Below are positions 1-7,995 of a DNA stretch of 64,000 nucleotides, one piece after another. The stretch is from JAJCYL01 sp040222875. Its GTDB lineage: Bacteria > Bacteroidota > Bacteroidia > Cytophagales > Cyclobacteriaceae. Location of the stretch: the NCBI GenBank assembly GCA_040222875.1, contig JAVKCG010000053.1:434001-498000 (forward strand), read 5' to 3'. The notes under the pieces are model-generated. The model was not told the DNA's origin. It did not search any database and was given only the letters and a program-made list of their open reading frames with translations. How positions within the stretch are numbered: the first letter of the stretch is position 1; every line of letters begins with the position of its first letter. The translations under genes were made by a program, and so were the position numbers.

Positions 1-871
1 GTAGTTCCTCATTTCTGCCATTCAGCATTACATATAGGCGGATGTTCATTTTGCCCTCCTCGATAAAGTCTTTGATCAACTGAATGTCATCACCATCATT
101 TCCGGCTGAGTGAAAACTTGTGATGCCATTCTCAACGCATTCTTTAATTGCCAATTCCAGAGCTTGTCTGTTTCTTTCAGGGGTATTTTCAGGAACCACT
201 GACCCAATGAGGCCCTGAGCAGTCTCGTTGAAAATTCCGGTAGGCTCACCGTCAAGGCCCATAAATATTTCACCACCATCCGGCTGAGGTGAGTTTCTTG
301 TGATCCCTGCTAACTCCATTGCTCTTTGATTAGCAAAGCCGAGGTGACCGCTTGCATGGCGCAAATAAACCGGGTGATTAGGTGCGGCAGCGCTTAAATC
401 ATGATGCGTAGGGAAGCCATTGAATTTATTCTCCGGCTGAGATGTCCATTTATCCTGATGCCAGCCGCGGCCCAAAATCCATTCACCCTCGGGTATGGTT
501 TTAGAAGCCTCAGTTACGGCATTCACGATGTCTTCATAGCTCTTGGTTTCCATCAGGTCAAGGTTGAGGCGATTGTAGCCGACTCCCATAATATGAGCGT
601 GACCTTCGATTAATCCTGGAGTGATAGTTTTTCCTGCCAGATCGATGACTTTAGTGGTGTCCGCTATCCAGGTTTCTATCTCAGCATTTGATCCAACATA
701 AACGATTTTGTCATCGACTACGGCTATCGCTTCGGCTGTCGGTTGAGCCTCATTTACCGTGTAGACCGTTCCGTTTTTGATAACCAGGTCAGCTTTTGGG
801 TTATCATCGGAACAGGATATTGCAAAGCTCAAAATTGTTGAGAGGAGTAGGAGATTGATGATTTTGCTCAT
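1..871 (-). CDS. YtcJ-like amidohydrolase lipoprotein (partial, 3' end outside window)
   Basis: N-terminal 290 residues of a metal-dependent amidohydrolase; the C-terminus lies outside the window. It starts at ATG 871 with a lipoprotein signal (lipobox A-I-S-C, Cys20). A short beta-domain follows (VIKNGTVYTVN), then the family signature T-P-G-L-I-E-G-H-A-H with the metal-binding HxH at residues 91-93, and then the GRGWHQDKW and GHLGFANQRAM stretches typical of the YtcJ/AepA-like branch. In this family a TIM barrel hydrolyses amide or related bonds, but the substrate cannot be told from sequence. The lipid anchor implies a place outside the cytoplasm. It is divergent from the hut genes. It is not a typical imidazolonepropionase, so a role in histidine breakdown is not supported. 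Confidence 0.85.
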   Translation of the reverse strand, partial: MSKIINLLLLSTILSFAISCSDDNPKADLVIKNGTVYTVNEAQPTAEAIAVVDDKIVYVGSNAEIETWIADTTKVIDLAGKTITPGLIEGHAHIMGVGYNRLNLDLMETKSYEDIVNAVTEASKTIPEGEWILGRGWHQDKWTSQPENKFNGFPTHHDLSAAAPNHPVYLRHASGHLGFANQRAMELAGITRNSPQPDGGEIFMGLDGEPTGIFNETAQGLIGSVVPENTPERNRQALELAIKECVENGITSFHSAGNDGDDIQLIKDFIEEGKMNIRLYVMLNGRNEEL

Positions 872-943
872 ATTAAAATTGATAATTTAGTGGGCTGGTG
901 AAATTACAATATTCTGTTTAACCTGTTTTTTAGATTTCGATGA

Positions 944-1738
944 ATGGAAGCTTTTAAGGTTGTAGAGGCAAGAAATAAAAAGGTGCCAATAATTGTTAGT
1001 GTGCCACATTGTGGTACTCAATTTCCTAATGAAATCAGGCAGGAGTATGATCAGAGCTTGATTCAGTCGCCGGACGATACAGATTGGTTCGTAGATCAAC
1101 TTTATGGTTTCGTTTCAGAGATGGGGATCACGATGATCAAGTCGGTTTACAGCCGTTGGGTGATCGACCTAAACCGTGACCCGGAAAGCAAACCTCTCTA
1201 TTCAGATGGCAGGATTATTACCGATTTGGTGCCAACTACAACTTTTAAGGGAGAAAAATTGTACGTGGATCAATCACCTACTTCCCAAGAAGTTGAGAGA
1301 AGGGTTGAGAAGTACTACAGGCCCTATCATGATAAACTTCAATCACTAATTGAAGATTTAAAGCAGGAATTCGGAAAAGTGCTTTTGTGGGAGGCGCACT
1401 CGATCAGGCAGTTTGTGCCAACAATTCATCCTGAGAAATTCCCTGATTTGATTTTGGGAAATGCCGATAGCACTACCTGCGATCCATCGTTAATTGATAT
1501 CGCAGTTAAGAGATTGTCAAAGGGCGGCTACAGTTTTTCGCATAATCATCCGTTCAAAGGTGGTTACATCACCAGGCATTTTGGTGACCCTGAGAACAAT
1601 GTCAACGCATTGCAGCTTGAGATGACCAAGGTGAATTATATGGGAGATGACGAAATTACATTTGATGAACAAAGGGCTAATAAAATGCGGGATCATTTAA
1701 AATCTGTTTTTGAGGAGTTAATAATCAGATTGTTATGA
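944..1738 (+). CDS. hutG: N-formylglutamate amidohydrolase (HutG type)
   Basis: This 264-residue cytoplasmic enzyme should hydrolyse N-formylglutamate to glutamate and formate, the last step of the five-step histidine degradation route. Family signatures visible are V-P-H-C-G at 20-24, SRWVIDLNRDP at 70-80, LWEAHSI in the middle, and F-K-G-G-Y-I-T-R-H-F-G near the C-terminus. The length fits the family. The ATG at 944 is the first in frame after the amidohydrolase promoter region. Its stop overlaps the start of hutF by four bases (ATGA), so the two are translationally coupled and act consecutively. The upstream enzymes HutH, HutU and HutI are not in this window. Confidence 0.93.
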   Translation: MEAFKVVEARNKKVPIIVSVPHCGTQFPNEIRQEYDQSLIQSPDDTDWFVDQLYGFVSEMGITMIKSVYSRWVIDLNRDPESKPLYSDGRIITDLVPTTTFKGEKLYVDQSPTSQEVERRVEKYYRPYHDKLQSLIEDLKQEFGKVLLWEAHSIRQFVPTIHPEKFPDLILGNADSTTCDPSLIDIAVKRLSKGGYSFSHNHPFKGGYITRHFGDPENNVNALQLEMTKVNYMGDDEITFDEQRANKMRDHLKSVFEELIIRLL

Positions 1739-3096
1739 AAGTGTACCGATTTGAGGGTTTGCTCCAAAATGAGGGCTGGATTAACCCTGCTTTTGTTAGT
1801 GTGAATGCTGAAGGTCTGATCCAGTCAATTGGTTCTGAAGCTCCCGATAATGACATAAGCTGGGTAAAGGGCTTTGCTCTCCCAGGATTCCAAAATGCCC
1901 ATTCGCATGCCTTTCAATATGCGATGGCAGGGTTAGGTGAAATTCATCCGAAGGATAAGAAAGCAGACAACTTCTGGAGCTGGCGGCAAAAGATGTATGA
2001 AGTTGCTCTGACCATAGGGCCGGATGAGTTGGAGGCCGTTGCAGCAATGCTTTATTCTGAAATGCTAAGGCATGGCTACACCCATGTTGCCGAATTTCAT
2101 TACCTACATCATGATAAGGATGGCAAGCCATATTCAAACCTTGCAGAATTAGGTGAGCGACTCATAGCTGCAGCCCAAAAAGCCGGCATCAAGATTACAC
2201 TTGTACCAATGTTTTATAAGAATGGTGGTTTTAAAAAGCCTCCTGAAAACCATCAACGAAGATTTATCTGCAAAACCATCGATGAGTATTTTCAATTGTT
2301 AGAAGCATCGAAAAATGCAGTTAGCCAATATTCTGGTGCATCTTTAGCCTTCGGGGCTCACTCGTTAAGGGCTGTTCATGGGCAAGATTTGATAGAGCTA
2401 ATTAAGCAAGGCCCAAAGGATTTACCGTTTCACATTCACATAGCTGAACAGCTCAAAGAAGTAGAGGATTGCATTGCTTTCTCAGGTCTAAGACCTGTTG
2501 AATATCTATTTGATCAGGTTGATGTTGATGACCGTTTTCATTTGGTTCACGCAACGCACCTAAATGATGGCGAAGTAGAAATGATTGCTAAAAGTGGTGC
2601 TCATGTAGTATTATGCCCAACCACCGAGGGCAATTTGGGTGATGGCATTTTCAAGTTCAGGGATTACAAAAAGTTGGGCGGCAAATGGTCAATCGGTACA
2701 GACAGCCACATCGGTTTGAACCCCCTTGAAGAACTCCGCATGCTGGATTATGGTCAGCGGTTAATCTCCCATCAGCGGGACACTTTCGTAGATGATTCTG
2801 GTGATAGCGGCAATTTTGGGTTCAAATCAGCTTTGCTTGGAGGCCGTAAAGCAATGGGCAACCATTGCGATAAATTTTTCGAAGTTGGTCAACCATTTGA
2901 TGTGGTTGTATTTGATGCAGAATCGCCGTTGCTGGCCGCTTCAAGCCCTGAAAACCTGCTTTCAACAATTGTCTACTCTGGTGATGTTGGTATGATCAAG
3001 GGTGCAATTGTCGATGGAAAGTGGGTTGAGAGAAATACATCGATTCATTCAAATTTCAAGCAAGCGATCAGTCAGCTTGGTATAAGGAGCGCATAA
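1735..3096 (+). CDS. hutF: formimidoylglutamate deiminase HutF
   Basis: This 453-residue amidohydrolase-superfamily enzyme should convert N-formimidoyl-glutamate to N-formyl-glutamate plus ammonia, feeding HutG. The metal ligands are visible: N-A-H-S-H at 54-58, H-I-H-I-A-E-Q with His233/His235, V-H-A-T-H-L near 271-276, and G-T-D-S-H with Asp323. The Q-N-A-H-S-H-A-F-Q signature and a length of about 450 residues favour HutF over guanine deaminase or TrzN-like relatives. The four-base overlap with hutG and the pathway logic support the call. It ends seven bases before a convergent acetyltransferase gene, with no clear terminator in the gap. Confidence 0.93.
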   Translation: MKVYRFEGLLQNEGWINPAFVSVNAEGLIQSIGSEAPDNDISWVKGFALPGFQNAHSHAFQYAMAGLGEIHPKDKKADNFWSWRQKMYEVALTIGPDELEAVAAMLYSEMLRHGYTHVAEFHYLHHDKDGKPYSNLAELGERLIAAAQKAGIKITLVPMFYKNGGFKKPPENHQRRFICKTIDEYFQLLEASKNAVSQYSGASLAFGAHSLRAVHGQDLIELIKQGPKDLPFHIHIAEQLKEVEDCIAFSGLRPVEYLFDQVDVDDRFHLVHATHLNDGEVEMIAKSGAHVVLCPTTEGNLGDGIFKFRDYKKLGGKWSIGTDSHIGLNPLEELRMLDYGQRLISHQRDTFVDDSGDSGNFGFKSALLGGRKAMGNHCDKFFEVGQPFDVVVFDAESPLLAASSPENLLSTIVYSGDVGMIKGAIVDGKWVERNTSIHSNFKQAISQLGIRSA

Positions 3097-3103
3097 CAAA
3101 TTA

Positions 3104-3586
3104 CTAAAGCTCCCGGTACATAATGTAGGCATCCACCAACCCTTGCTTCATGTGATTAAAGCCTTTTGGAATGGTACCAATGGTTTTAAAGCCAAACTTC
3201 TCCCAAACTTTAACCGCACCCACATTTGTTGAAACTACAATATTGAATTGCATTGCCAGGAATCCTAGCCTCTTTGCTTCTACCAATGAGTGCTCACACA
3301 TTAGTTTACCAATGCCCTGACCTTGAGCATTTGGGTGTACCATGTAAGAGGCGTTGGCCACATGCGATCCAAGGTCGATTTGGTTTGGTTTAATGATGTA
3401 AGTGGCTAAAACCTGCCCATCATTTTCGGCAACATAAGTGTGCATGTACGGCGCCAACCAATGTTTATCCAAATCAGATTTTGGTGTTTCAGGATGCATC
3501 ACATAAGTATCCCCACTCTTGATGACTTCTGAGAAAATTTCCCAGATGGCACCTCTATCCTCGGGACTTGCTGCTCTTATTTTCAT
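3104..3586 (-). CDS. GNAT family N-acetyltransferase
   Basis: A 160-residue single-domain GNAT acetyltransferase. The acetyl-CoA pyrophosphate loop is visible as N-A-Q-G-Q-G-I-G-K at 86-94 after the strand A-S-Y-M-V-H-P. The C-terminal N-V-G-A-V-K-V-W-E-K-F-G-F motif is the usual GNAT motif B. The family transfers acetyl from acetyl-CoA to an amine; the substrate here is unknown. The gene follows the cystathionine beta-synthase gene on the same strand with a 22-base gap, so it is probably cotranscribed from that promoter. It converges on hutF. Confidence 0.88.
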   Translation of the reverse strand: MKIRAASPEDRGAIWEIFSEVIKSGDTYVMHPETPKSDLDKHWLAPYMHTYVAENDGQVLATYIIKPNQIDLGSHVANASYMVHPNAQGQGIGKLMCEHSLVEAKRLGFLAMQFNIVVSTNVGAVKVWEKFGFKTIGTIPKGFNHMKQGLVDAYIMYREL

Positions 3587-3608
3587 AATGCAGGCATAAT
3601 TGAATTCA

Positions 3609-4982
3609 CTAATTACTCATAGCCATCAGTAAGTCACTCTTGGTGATGATATGAACATCGTTCTGATCATCCCTAACCAATAAAGCCTGGTTGTCTTTGT
3701 TGATCAGCGAACTCAAGACATCCAAAGTGTTGTCCATGCCCACGAACTGAAAGCTGTTGTCCATCACCTCGCTTACAGGTTTTTCCTTCAAAGCAGGATC
3801 TTCAATCAGCTTCTTCAAAACTTTGGCATCGGTCAAGCTACCAACAAACTCAGAGCCTTCAACAACAGGAAGCTGGTCAATGCTGCGCTCATGCATCATT
3901 TTGATGGCTTCGCCTACAGATGCGGTTTTGTCAATAGCTTCCAACTTGCTGCTGCCATTTCTTCGGCCGATAATATCCTTCGCAGTTGCAAAATGGCCTG
4001 TCTCAAGGTAGCCGTGGTCACGCATCCAGTTATCGTTGTAGATTTTTGCTAAGTATCTGGTGCCGTGGTCAGGAAGAATAATAACCATCACATCCTCTTC
4101 TTTCAGATTTTCTTTGGCATATTCCAAAGCACCAAAAACCGCTGACCCACATGACCAGCCAACAAATAAGCCTTCTTCCCTTGCCAACCTCCTTGTCATA
4201 ACTGCCCCATCTTTGTCAGTCACTTTCACAAAATGATCGATCAGGCTGAAATCAACATTTGACGGTAAGATGTCTTCCCCAATGCCCTCAGTGAGGTAAG
4301 GGTAAATCTCTTTTTCATCGAAAACTCCGGTTTCTTTGTATTTCTTAAAAACAGAGCCATAACTATCAATCCCAACAGTGGTGATATCCGGGTTTTGCTC
4401 TTTCAAATATTTTGAAGTGCCGCACATGGAGCCACCCGTTCCGACGCCAGCGGCATAGTGGGTGATTCGCCCTTCCGTATCCCGCCAAATCTCAGGGCCA
4501 GTTGTTTCGTAATGTGCAATTGCATTCGAAGTATTGTCGTATTGGTTGGGGTAGAATGAATTAGGGATTTCCTTGTTCAGCTTTTTGGCAACTGAGTAAT
4601 ATGATCTCGGATCGCTTGGCTCAACGTTGGTTGGGCAAACGATGACTTCGGCACCAACCGCCCTAAGGATGTCAATCTTCTCCTGCGATTGCTTGTCAGA
4701 CAAAGTGAAGATGCATTTGTATCCTTTGGCGATGGCAGTCAGGGCAAGGCCCATGCCTGTATTGCCAGAAGTGCCCTCGATGATTGTCCCACCCGGCTTT
4801 AAACGGCCATCTTTTTCGGCGTCTTCAATCATTTTTAGGGCCATCCTGTCTTTCATGGAATGACCAGGATTAAAGTATTCAACCTTAACCAGAATAGTAC
4901 CCTTAATACCCGCCGTAAGTTTGTTTAACTTAACTAAAGGGGTGTTTCCAAGGGTTTCAATAACTGAATTATAGAATTTCAT
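3609..4982 (-). CDS. cystathionine beta-synthase with C-terminal CBS domains
   Basis: A 457-residue PLP-dependent enzyme of fold type II. The N-terminal catalytic domain carries L-G-N-T-P-L-V at 11-17, the Schiff-base lysine in G-H-S-M-K-D-R (Lys44), the substrate loop E-G-T-S-G-N-T-G at 69-76, and a G-T-G-G-S phosphate-binding stretch. Two CBS domains occupy about residues 335-457. The domain order and length match bacterial heme-less cystathionine beta-synthases, which condense serine with homocysteine; a cysteine synthase is the alternative, but those normally lack CBS domains. A strong Bacteroidota promoter precedes it (5031-5060). The GNAT gene follows on the same strand. Confidence 0.9.
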   Translation of the reverse strand: MKFYNSVIETLGNTPLVKLNKLTAGIKGTILVKVEYFNPGHSMKDRMALKMIEDAEKDGRLKPGGTIIEGTSGNTGMGLALTAIAKGYKCIFTLSDKQSQEKIDILRAVGAEVIVCPTNVEPSDPRSYYSVAKKLNKEIPNSFYPNQYDNTSNAIAHYETTGPEIWRDTEGRITHYAAGVGTGGSMCGTSKYLKEQNPDITTVGIDSYGSVFKKYKETGVFDEKEIYPYLTEGIGEDILPSNVDFSLIDHFVKVTDKDGAVMTRRLAREEGLFVGWSCGSAVFGALEYAKENLKEEDVMVIILPDHGTRYLAKIYNDNWMRDHGYLETGHFATAKDIIGRRNGSSKLEAIDKTASVGEAIKMMHERSIDQLPVVEGSEFVGSLTDAKVLKKLIEDPALKEKPVSEVMDNSFQFVGMDNTLDVLSSLINKDNQALLVRDDQNDVHIITKSDLLMAMSN

Positions 4983-5030
4983 TTTTTAACTATTAGAGGG
5001 GTAAATGTTGTCGTCAAATTAATTGGGCTG

Positions 5031-5060
5031 CAAAGGTAGCAAAAGGGTGGGTGGTTACAA
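5031..5060 (-). promoter_or_regulatory. Bacteroidota-type promoter of the cystathionine beta-synthase gene
   Basis: On the minus strand a -7 element TACCTTTG (5031-5038) is preceded at exactly 19 bases by TTG (5058-5060). This matches the primary-sigma consensus of Bacteroidota. The predicted start of transcription gives a leader of roughly 40 bases before ATG 4982. Confidence 0.7.
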
Positions 5061-5117
5061 TGTTGGTTCTTGTTGCTTGTTACGGTTAAAGTTTAGTGTT
5101 TTCTCAGTGCCCCCGCC

Positions 5118-5190
5118 GATGTTGGTGTTTTGCACCAACATCATTTTTCGGGTTATCCTCATGCTTGTTGGTGAAAAAACACCAACAAGC
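5118..5190. repeat. tandem pair of perfect hairpins (elements A and B)
   Basis: Hairpin A spans 5118-5142: a 10-bp perfect stem GATGTTGGTG/CACCAACATC with a 5-base loop, followed on the plus strand by a T run. Hairpin B spans 5163-5190: an 11-bp perfect stem GCTTGTTGGTG/CACCAACAAGC with a loop of six A. Both stems share TGTTGGTG. Related hairpins recur at 6608-6632 (B type) and 7266-7297 (A type). They lie between the paiB stop and the cystathionine beta-synthase promoter, so they may also terminate transcription. Confidence 0.75.
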
Positions 5191-5201
5191 GCTGGGTCAT
5201 A

Positions 5202-5852
5202 TCAATGCTGGGCGTTGCTTTCTGGAAATACTTCATCGAACCTTCTTTCCATTTCATCAGCAATCACTTTACCGTCTTCGTCCTGTTGTCTCAACCTAGT
5301 TATAATATTTTGATAGCTTTCAGCATCTCTATCCTGGCTTAGCTTAAAAACGGTGTCTATTTCGGTCACATCAATTTCAAATGCCACGATTGCATGCATC
5401 ACCCTTTTTTTAAACGAATCAGGGATGTTATCAAAAACAGTCGTCGAATTCTTATTGTAACCTTCAAAGTGTTGCGAAGTCATTCGAAGGATTTCTTCCA
5501 GGGCTTCATCGTCCAGAAACCTGATTATACCGCGGATATGTACACTCATGTAATTCCAGGTTGACGGCAAATGTGGATCGCTGTACCAGGTGCCACTTAC
5601 ATAAGTATGTCTGCCTGTAAAAACCACCAGGACATTTTCATTCCTCAAGAACGCTTTGTGATGGGCTGTATTTTTCATGATATGACCTCTTACTATTTTT
5701 TTACCATTACGTTCTTCAATGAACATTGGCACCTGGGTAGCTACAGGCATATTTTCTGAATTACATCCTGTCATTAAAGCAAATGGATGCTTTACAATAA
5801 ATTCTTTGATTCGTTCTTCGTTGTGCTCTTTGTGATAGGGTAGATTGTACAT
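5202..5852 (-). CDS. PaiB family FMN-binding regulator-like protein
   Basis: A 216-residue protein of the PaiB family, a split-barrel flavin-binding fold named after a Bacillus subtilis regulator of sporulation and protease genes. Typical stretches are the N-terminal Y-N-L-P-Y-H-K, the P-F-A-L-M-T strand, G-H-I-M-K-N-T-A-H-H-K around 75-85, the T-Y-V-S-G-T-W-Y segment near 104-111 and T-W-N-Y-M-S-V-H after it. These are the best conserved parts of the family. No DNA-binding helix-turn-helix is obvious, so in this organism it may be a flavin-dependent enzyme or sensor. It follows the Crp-like gene on the same strand with an 85-base gap. Confidence 0.85.
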   Translation of the reverse strand: MYNLPYHKEHNEERIKEFIVKHPFALMTGCNSENMPVATQVPMFIEERNGKKIVRGHIMKNTAHHKAFLRNENVLVVFTGRHTYVSGTWYSDPHLPSTWNYMSVHIRGIIRFLDDEALEEILRMTSQHFEGYNKNSTTVFDNIPDSFKKRVMHAIVAFEIDVTEIDTVFKLSQDRDAESYQNIITRLRQQDEDGKVIADEMERRFDEVFPESNAQH

Positions 5853-5937
5853 GAAGCCTTTCAGTTTAGTTTGAACTCTTTGATTGATGAGCTCAAAATT
5901 TCGAAAGTTTGTCCAGAAAAAAGTTGCCCTATGACAA

Positions 5938-6513
5938 CTAATGCTTTTTTACGATCTGTTTCCTGATCCTACTGAGTGATGTTGGGGTAACACCAATAAA
6001 TGAGGCGAGGTATTTTTGAGGAATGGATTTCAGGTATTCTGGTTTCTCCAACAAGTCCAGGTAGCGTTTTTCCGCTGAATCTTTTTGCAGGGCCGTAAAC
6101 CTATCGACCAGGTGAAGGATAACATCTTCCCAGTAGTTTCTCATCATCTCCTGCATTTTTGGCTGCTGATGATAGAGTTTGTTAAGCTCTGATTTTGGGA
6201 GGAATAACACCTCGGTATCTTCGATTGCCTGAAGAAAATAGTTAGAAGGTTCCCCGCTGATAAAACTATAGATTTCAATAGCTGAGGACTGCTCAAAAGC
6301 AAACCAAACCGAAATTTCAATTCCGTCTTTTAGGTAGTATAACCTTAGGCAGCCCTTTTCAACAAATACCAAATCTTTGCAGACATCCCCCTGTCCGAAT
6401 AAATAATGATTCTTTTTAATTGATTTAAATCTAAACTTGCTTGAGATGTCGTCAAGCTCAGGATCACTTAATTGGACGTATTGTGAAATGAATTTTTTTA
6501 AGTTGGTAAGCAT
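5938..6513 (-). CDS. Crp/Fnr family transcriptional regulator
   Basis: A 191-residue regulator with an N-terminal cyclic-nucleotide-binding-like beta barrel (residues about 20-120, including L-F-G-Q-G-D and V-E-K-G-C-L-R-L-Y-Y) and a short C-terminal helix-turn-helix (Y-L-A-S-F-I-G-V-T-P-T-S-L-S-R-I-R). This compact form is common in Bacteroidota, where the ligand is usually unknown; the canonical cAMP phosphate-binding arginine motif is not evident. No FNR-type cysteine cluster is visible. The paiB-like gene lies directly downstream on the same strand and may be its target or operon partner. Confidence 0.88.
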   Translation of the reverse strand: MLTNLKKFISQYVQLSDPELDDISSKFRFKSIKKNHYLFGQGDVCKDLVFVEKGCLRLYYLKDGIEISVWFAFEQSSAIEIYSFISGEPSNYFLQAIEDTEVLFLPKSELNKLYHQQPKMQEMMRNYWEDVILHLVDRFTALQKDSAEKRYLDLLEKPEYLKSIPQKYLASFIGVTPTSLSRIRKQIVKKH

Positions 6514-6607
6514 TAAATCCTAGCTATTGCAGCTCCAATTTAGTTTTCACGATTGATGTTTTTGATAACGTTGCATTTTTAAGTAAGGGATAAGGCGTAT
6601 TCTTATG

Positions 6608-6632
6608 CTTGTTGGCGGAAAACACCAACAAG
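6608..6632. repeat. hairpin element, B type, left of parDE
   Basis: An imperfect copy of hairpin B (stem TTGTTGG/CCAACAA, loop of about nine bases), preceded by TATG as in the 5.16-kb copy. It lies just downstream of the parE stop on the transcription side. A possible decayed A element precedes it. Confidence 0.6.
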
Positions 6633-6665
6633 GGCTGTGAAATTCTTAGTTTTGATAGGTTCGTT

Positions 6666-6965
6666 TTACTCGATTAATCTGTTTTTCAAATCCATTCTTT
6701 CATGTAAAATTCTGATAATCTCTATATTACCATCTGCAACTTGATGATAGAATATTATATGTTTTTCACATTTAATCCCGCGTAAGTTTTGGCTTACCCC
6801 AGAATAAACTTTTCCAACATCTAAGTTTTCTCCAATTGCTTTGCAAGTGAGCTTGATAGCTGCATAGTATTTGTCCGCCTGATTTTCTGACCAGTTTTCA
6901 AAAGTGTAGTCCCAAATGTTGTTTAAGTCATCAATGGCTTTTTGTCTGAATATTACTTTAGCCAT
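6666..6965 (-). CDS. parE: ParE-like toxin of a type II toxin-antitoxin pair
   Basis: A 99-residue RelE/ParE superfamily protein. Family features are the N-terminal I-F-R-Q-K-A-I-D-D-L-N-N-I-W-D-Y-T, the central Y-Y-A-A-I-K-L-T helix, the N-L-R-G-I-K-C-E-K-H-I-I-F-Y strand pair and the C-terminal I-E-I-I-R-I-L-H-E-R-M-D-L motif. ParE toxins poison DNA gyrase. The R-I-L-H-x-R-M-D ending fits ParE better than ribosome-dependent RelE. The start overlaps the end of parD by eight bases, the usual antitoxin-first coupling. Confidence 0.9.
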   Translation of the reverse strand: MAKVIFRQKAIDDLNNIWDYTFENWSENQADKYYAAIKLTCKAIGENLDVGKVYSGVSQNLRGIKCEKHIIFYHQVADGNIEIIRILHERMDLKNRLIE

Positions 6966-7206
6966 TTCCTTTTTTTGAAGCTTTTATTCTTGCGAGGTTT
7001 TCGTCAAAATCGAAACTTTCATCAACCGGACTATTCAGCCCCTCTTGAATGGCATTTCTTAAAGTGATTACTTTGTTTTCTTCATTTTCTAATAGACGTA
7101 GTCCTGCTCTAATTACTTCACTAACATTTTTATATCGTCCGGCCGCGACCTGACTGCTTACGAATTGGTCAAAATAATTTCCGAGTGATATGGACGTATT
7201 TTTCAT
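6958..7206 (-). CDS. parD: ParD-like ribbon-helix-helix antitoxin
   Basis: An 82-residue ParD/CopG family protein. The N-terminal T-S-I-S-L-G-N-Y-F-D strand forms the DNA-binding ribbon. G-R-Y-K-N-V-S-E-V-I-R-A-G-L-R-L-L-E (about 23-40) is the classic ParD helix pair. The acidic C-terminus should wrap the ParE toxin. It precedes parE with an eight-base overlap. A perfect palindrome overlapping the promoter (7228-7244) is the likely site of autorepression. Confidence 0.92.
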   Translation of the reverse strand: MKNTSISLGNYFDQFVSSQVAAGRYKNVSEVIRAGLRLLENEENKVITLRNAIQEGLNSPVDESFDFDENLARIKASKKGNG

Positions 7207-7222
7207 TTTGGGATACTTTCTT

Positions 7223-7244
7223 CAAAGTTACCAATTTTTGGTAA
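7223..7244 (-). promoter_or_regulatory. parDE promoter -7 element overlapped by a perfect palindromic operator
   Basis: TTACCAA/TTGGTAA are perfect 7-base arms separated by three bases at 7228-7244. On the minus strand a -7 match TAACTTTG (7223-7230) overlaps the right arm, 17 bases upstream of the parD start. A well-placed -33 TTG is not obvious. The layout is what autorepression by ParD or ParDE would need. Confidence 0.65.
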
Positions 7245-7265
7245 AAGCTGTATCTCACAAACGCA

Positions 7266-7297
7266 GATGTTGGTGTTTTTCGCCAACATTTTTTTCT
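7266..7297. repeat. hairpin element, A type, right of parDE
   Basis: A copy of hairpin A with stem ATGTTGG/CCAACAT followed on the plus strand by seven T. Together with the B-type copy at 6608-6632 it brackets the parDE operon. Confidence 0.6.
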
Positions 7298-7324
7298 TGG
7301 GAATAGCTATGATGAATGTTTTCT

Positions 7325-7856
7325 CTATTCTTGAATTTTTATATCCTTGACGTCCATGAATTCTTCCAAACTTGCACCAAACTCGGGGTTAATGGGATTG
7401 CAAAATCCGTGGATGCGAACTTTAGTTGCCGGATGCACAACTAAATCTCTTTCAAAGGATATTCTATACCCAATATCTGGAATATCCAGATAAACTCTTG
7501 ATTGGTCTGCGGTTACAGCAATTTGATAATCCACTCTCAATGGTTCTTGAATTGTAATTTTGTGTTCTTTTATTTCGGTTTTAGGGAGCACTTCACTTGT
7601 AGACATTGTCCATTTTGCATTGTACAATTCAAGCTCAGGATTAATCAAAGCGAATGAAATTGATATGTTTTGAAAATTATCATATACCCCTCACCTTCTT
7701 TGATTCTTCCAAAACGGAAATAAATGCCGACAAACTTATTGTGTCACCAATAAAGTACTCATCCTTATCGACCTCGAAGTATCTTTTGGTTTTGTAAAAG
7801 TTGTCATATGAGCAACATGATATCAATACGGAAAATGAGGAAAACCATACTATCAT
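7325..7856 (-). pseudogene. small lipoprotein gene split by a one-base frameshift
   Basis: The first part starts at ATG 7856 with a short hydrophobic signal and lipobox L-I-S-C, then reads through Y-F-E-V-D-K-D-E-Y-F-I-G-D-T and ends as E-E-S-K-K-V-R-G-I-stop. The second part is an open frame with no ATG or GTG at its head. Removing one base from the four-C run at 7687-7690 joins the two as E-E-S-K-K-V-R-V-Y-D-N-F-Q-N, giving a continuous lipoprotein of about 176 residues ending in V-K-D-I-K-I-Q-E. The total length, 532 bases, is a multiple of three plus one. Function is unknown. A real inactivating mutation, a sequencing error and programmed slippage all remain possible. Confidence 0.7.
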
Positions 7857-7995
7857 TCATTCTAATTCGCTTTTTCTGTTCCAAACCCATTGTCTGAGAC
7901 GAGAAATATGCGCTTCATCTCTAACTTAGTTCGGTACATCTTTTTGCAGATTCAAGCGCATTTACCTGAAAAATCATGATTACTCACCACGACTC

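Noticed and set aside
1..3096. The partial amidohydrolase as the missing imidazolonepropionase of the hut pathway
   Set aside because: It has a lipoprotein signal and YtcJ-like motifs and is transcribed divergently. HutI is cytoplasmic and of a different subgroup.
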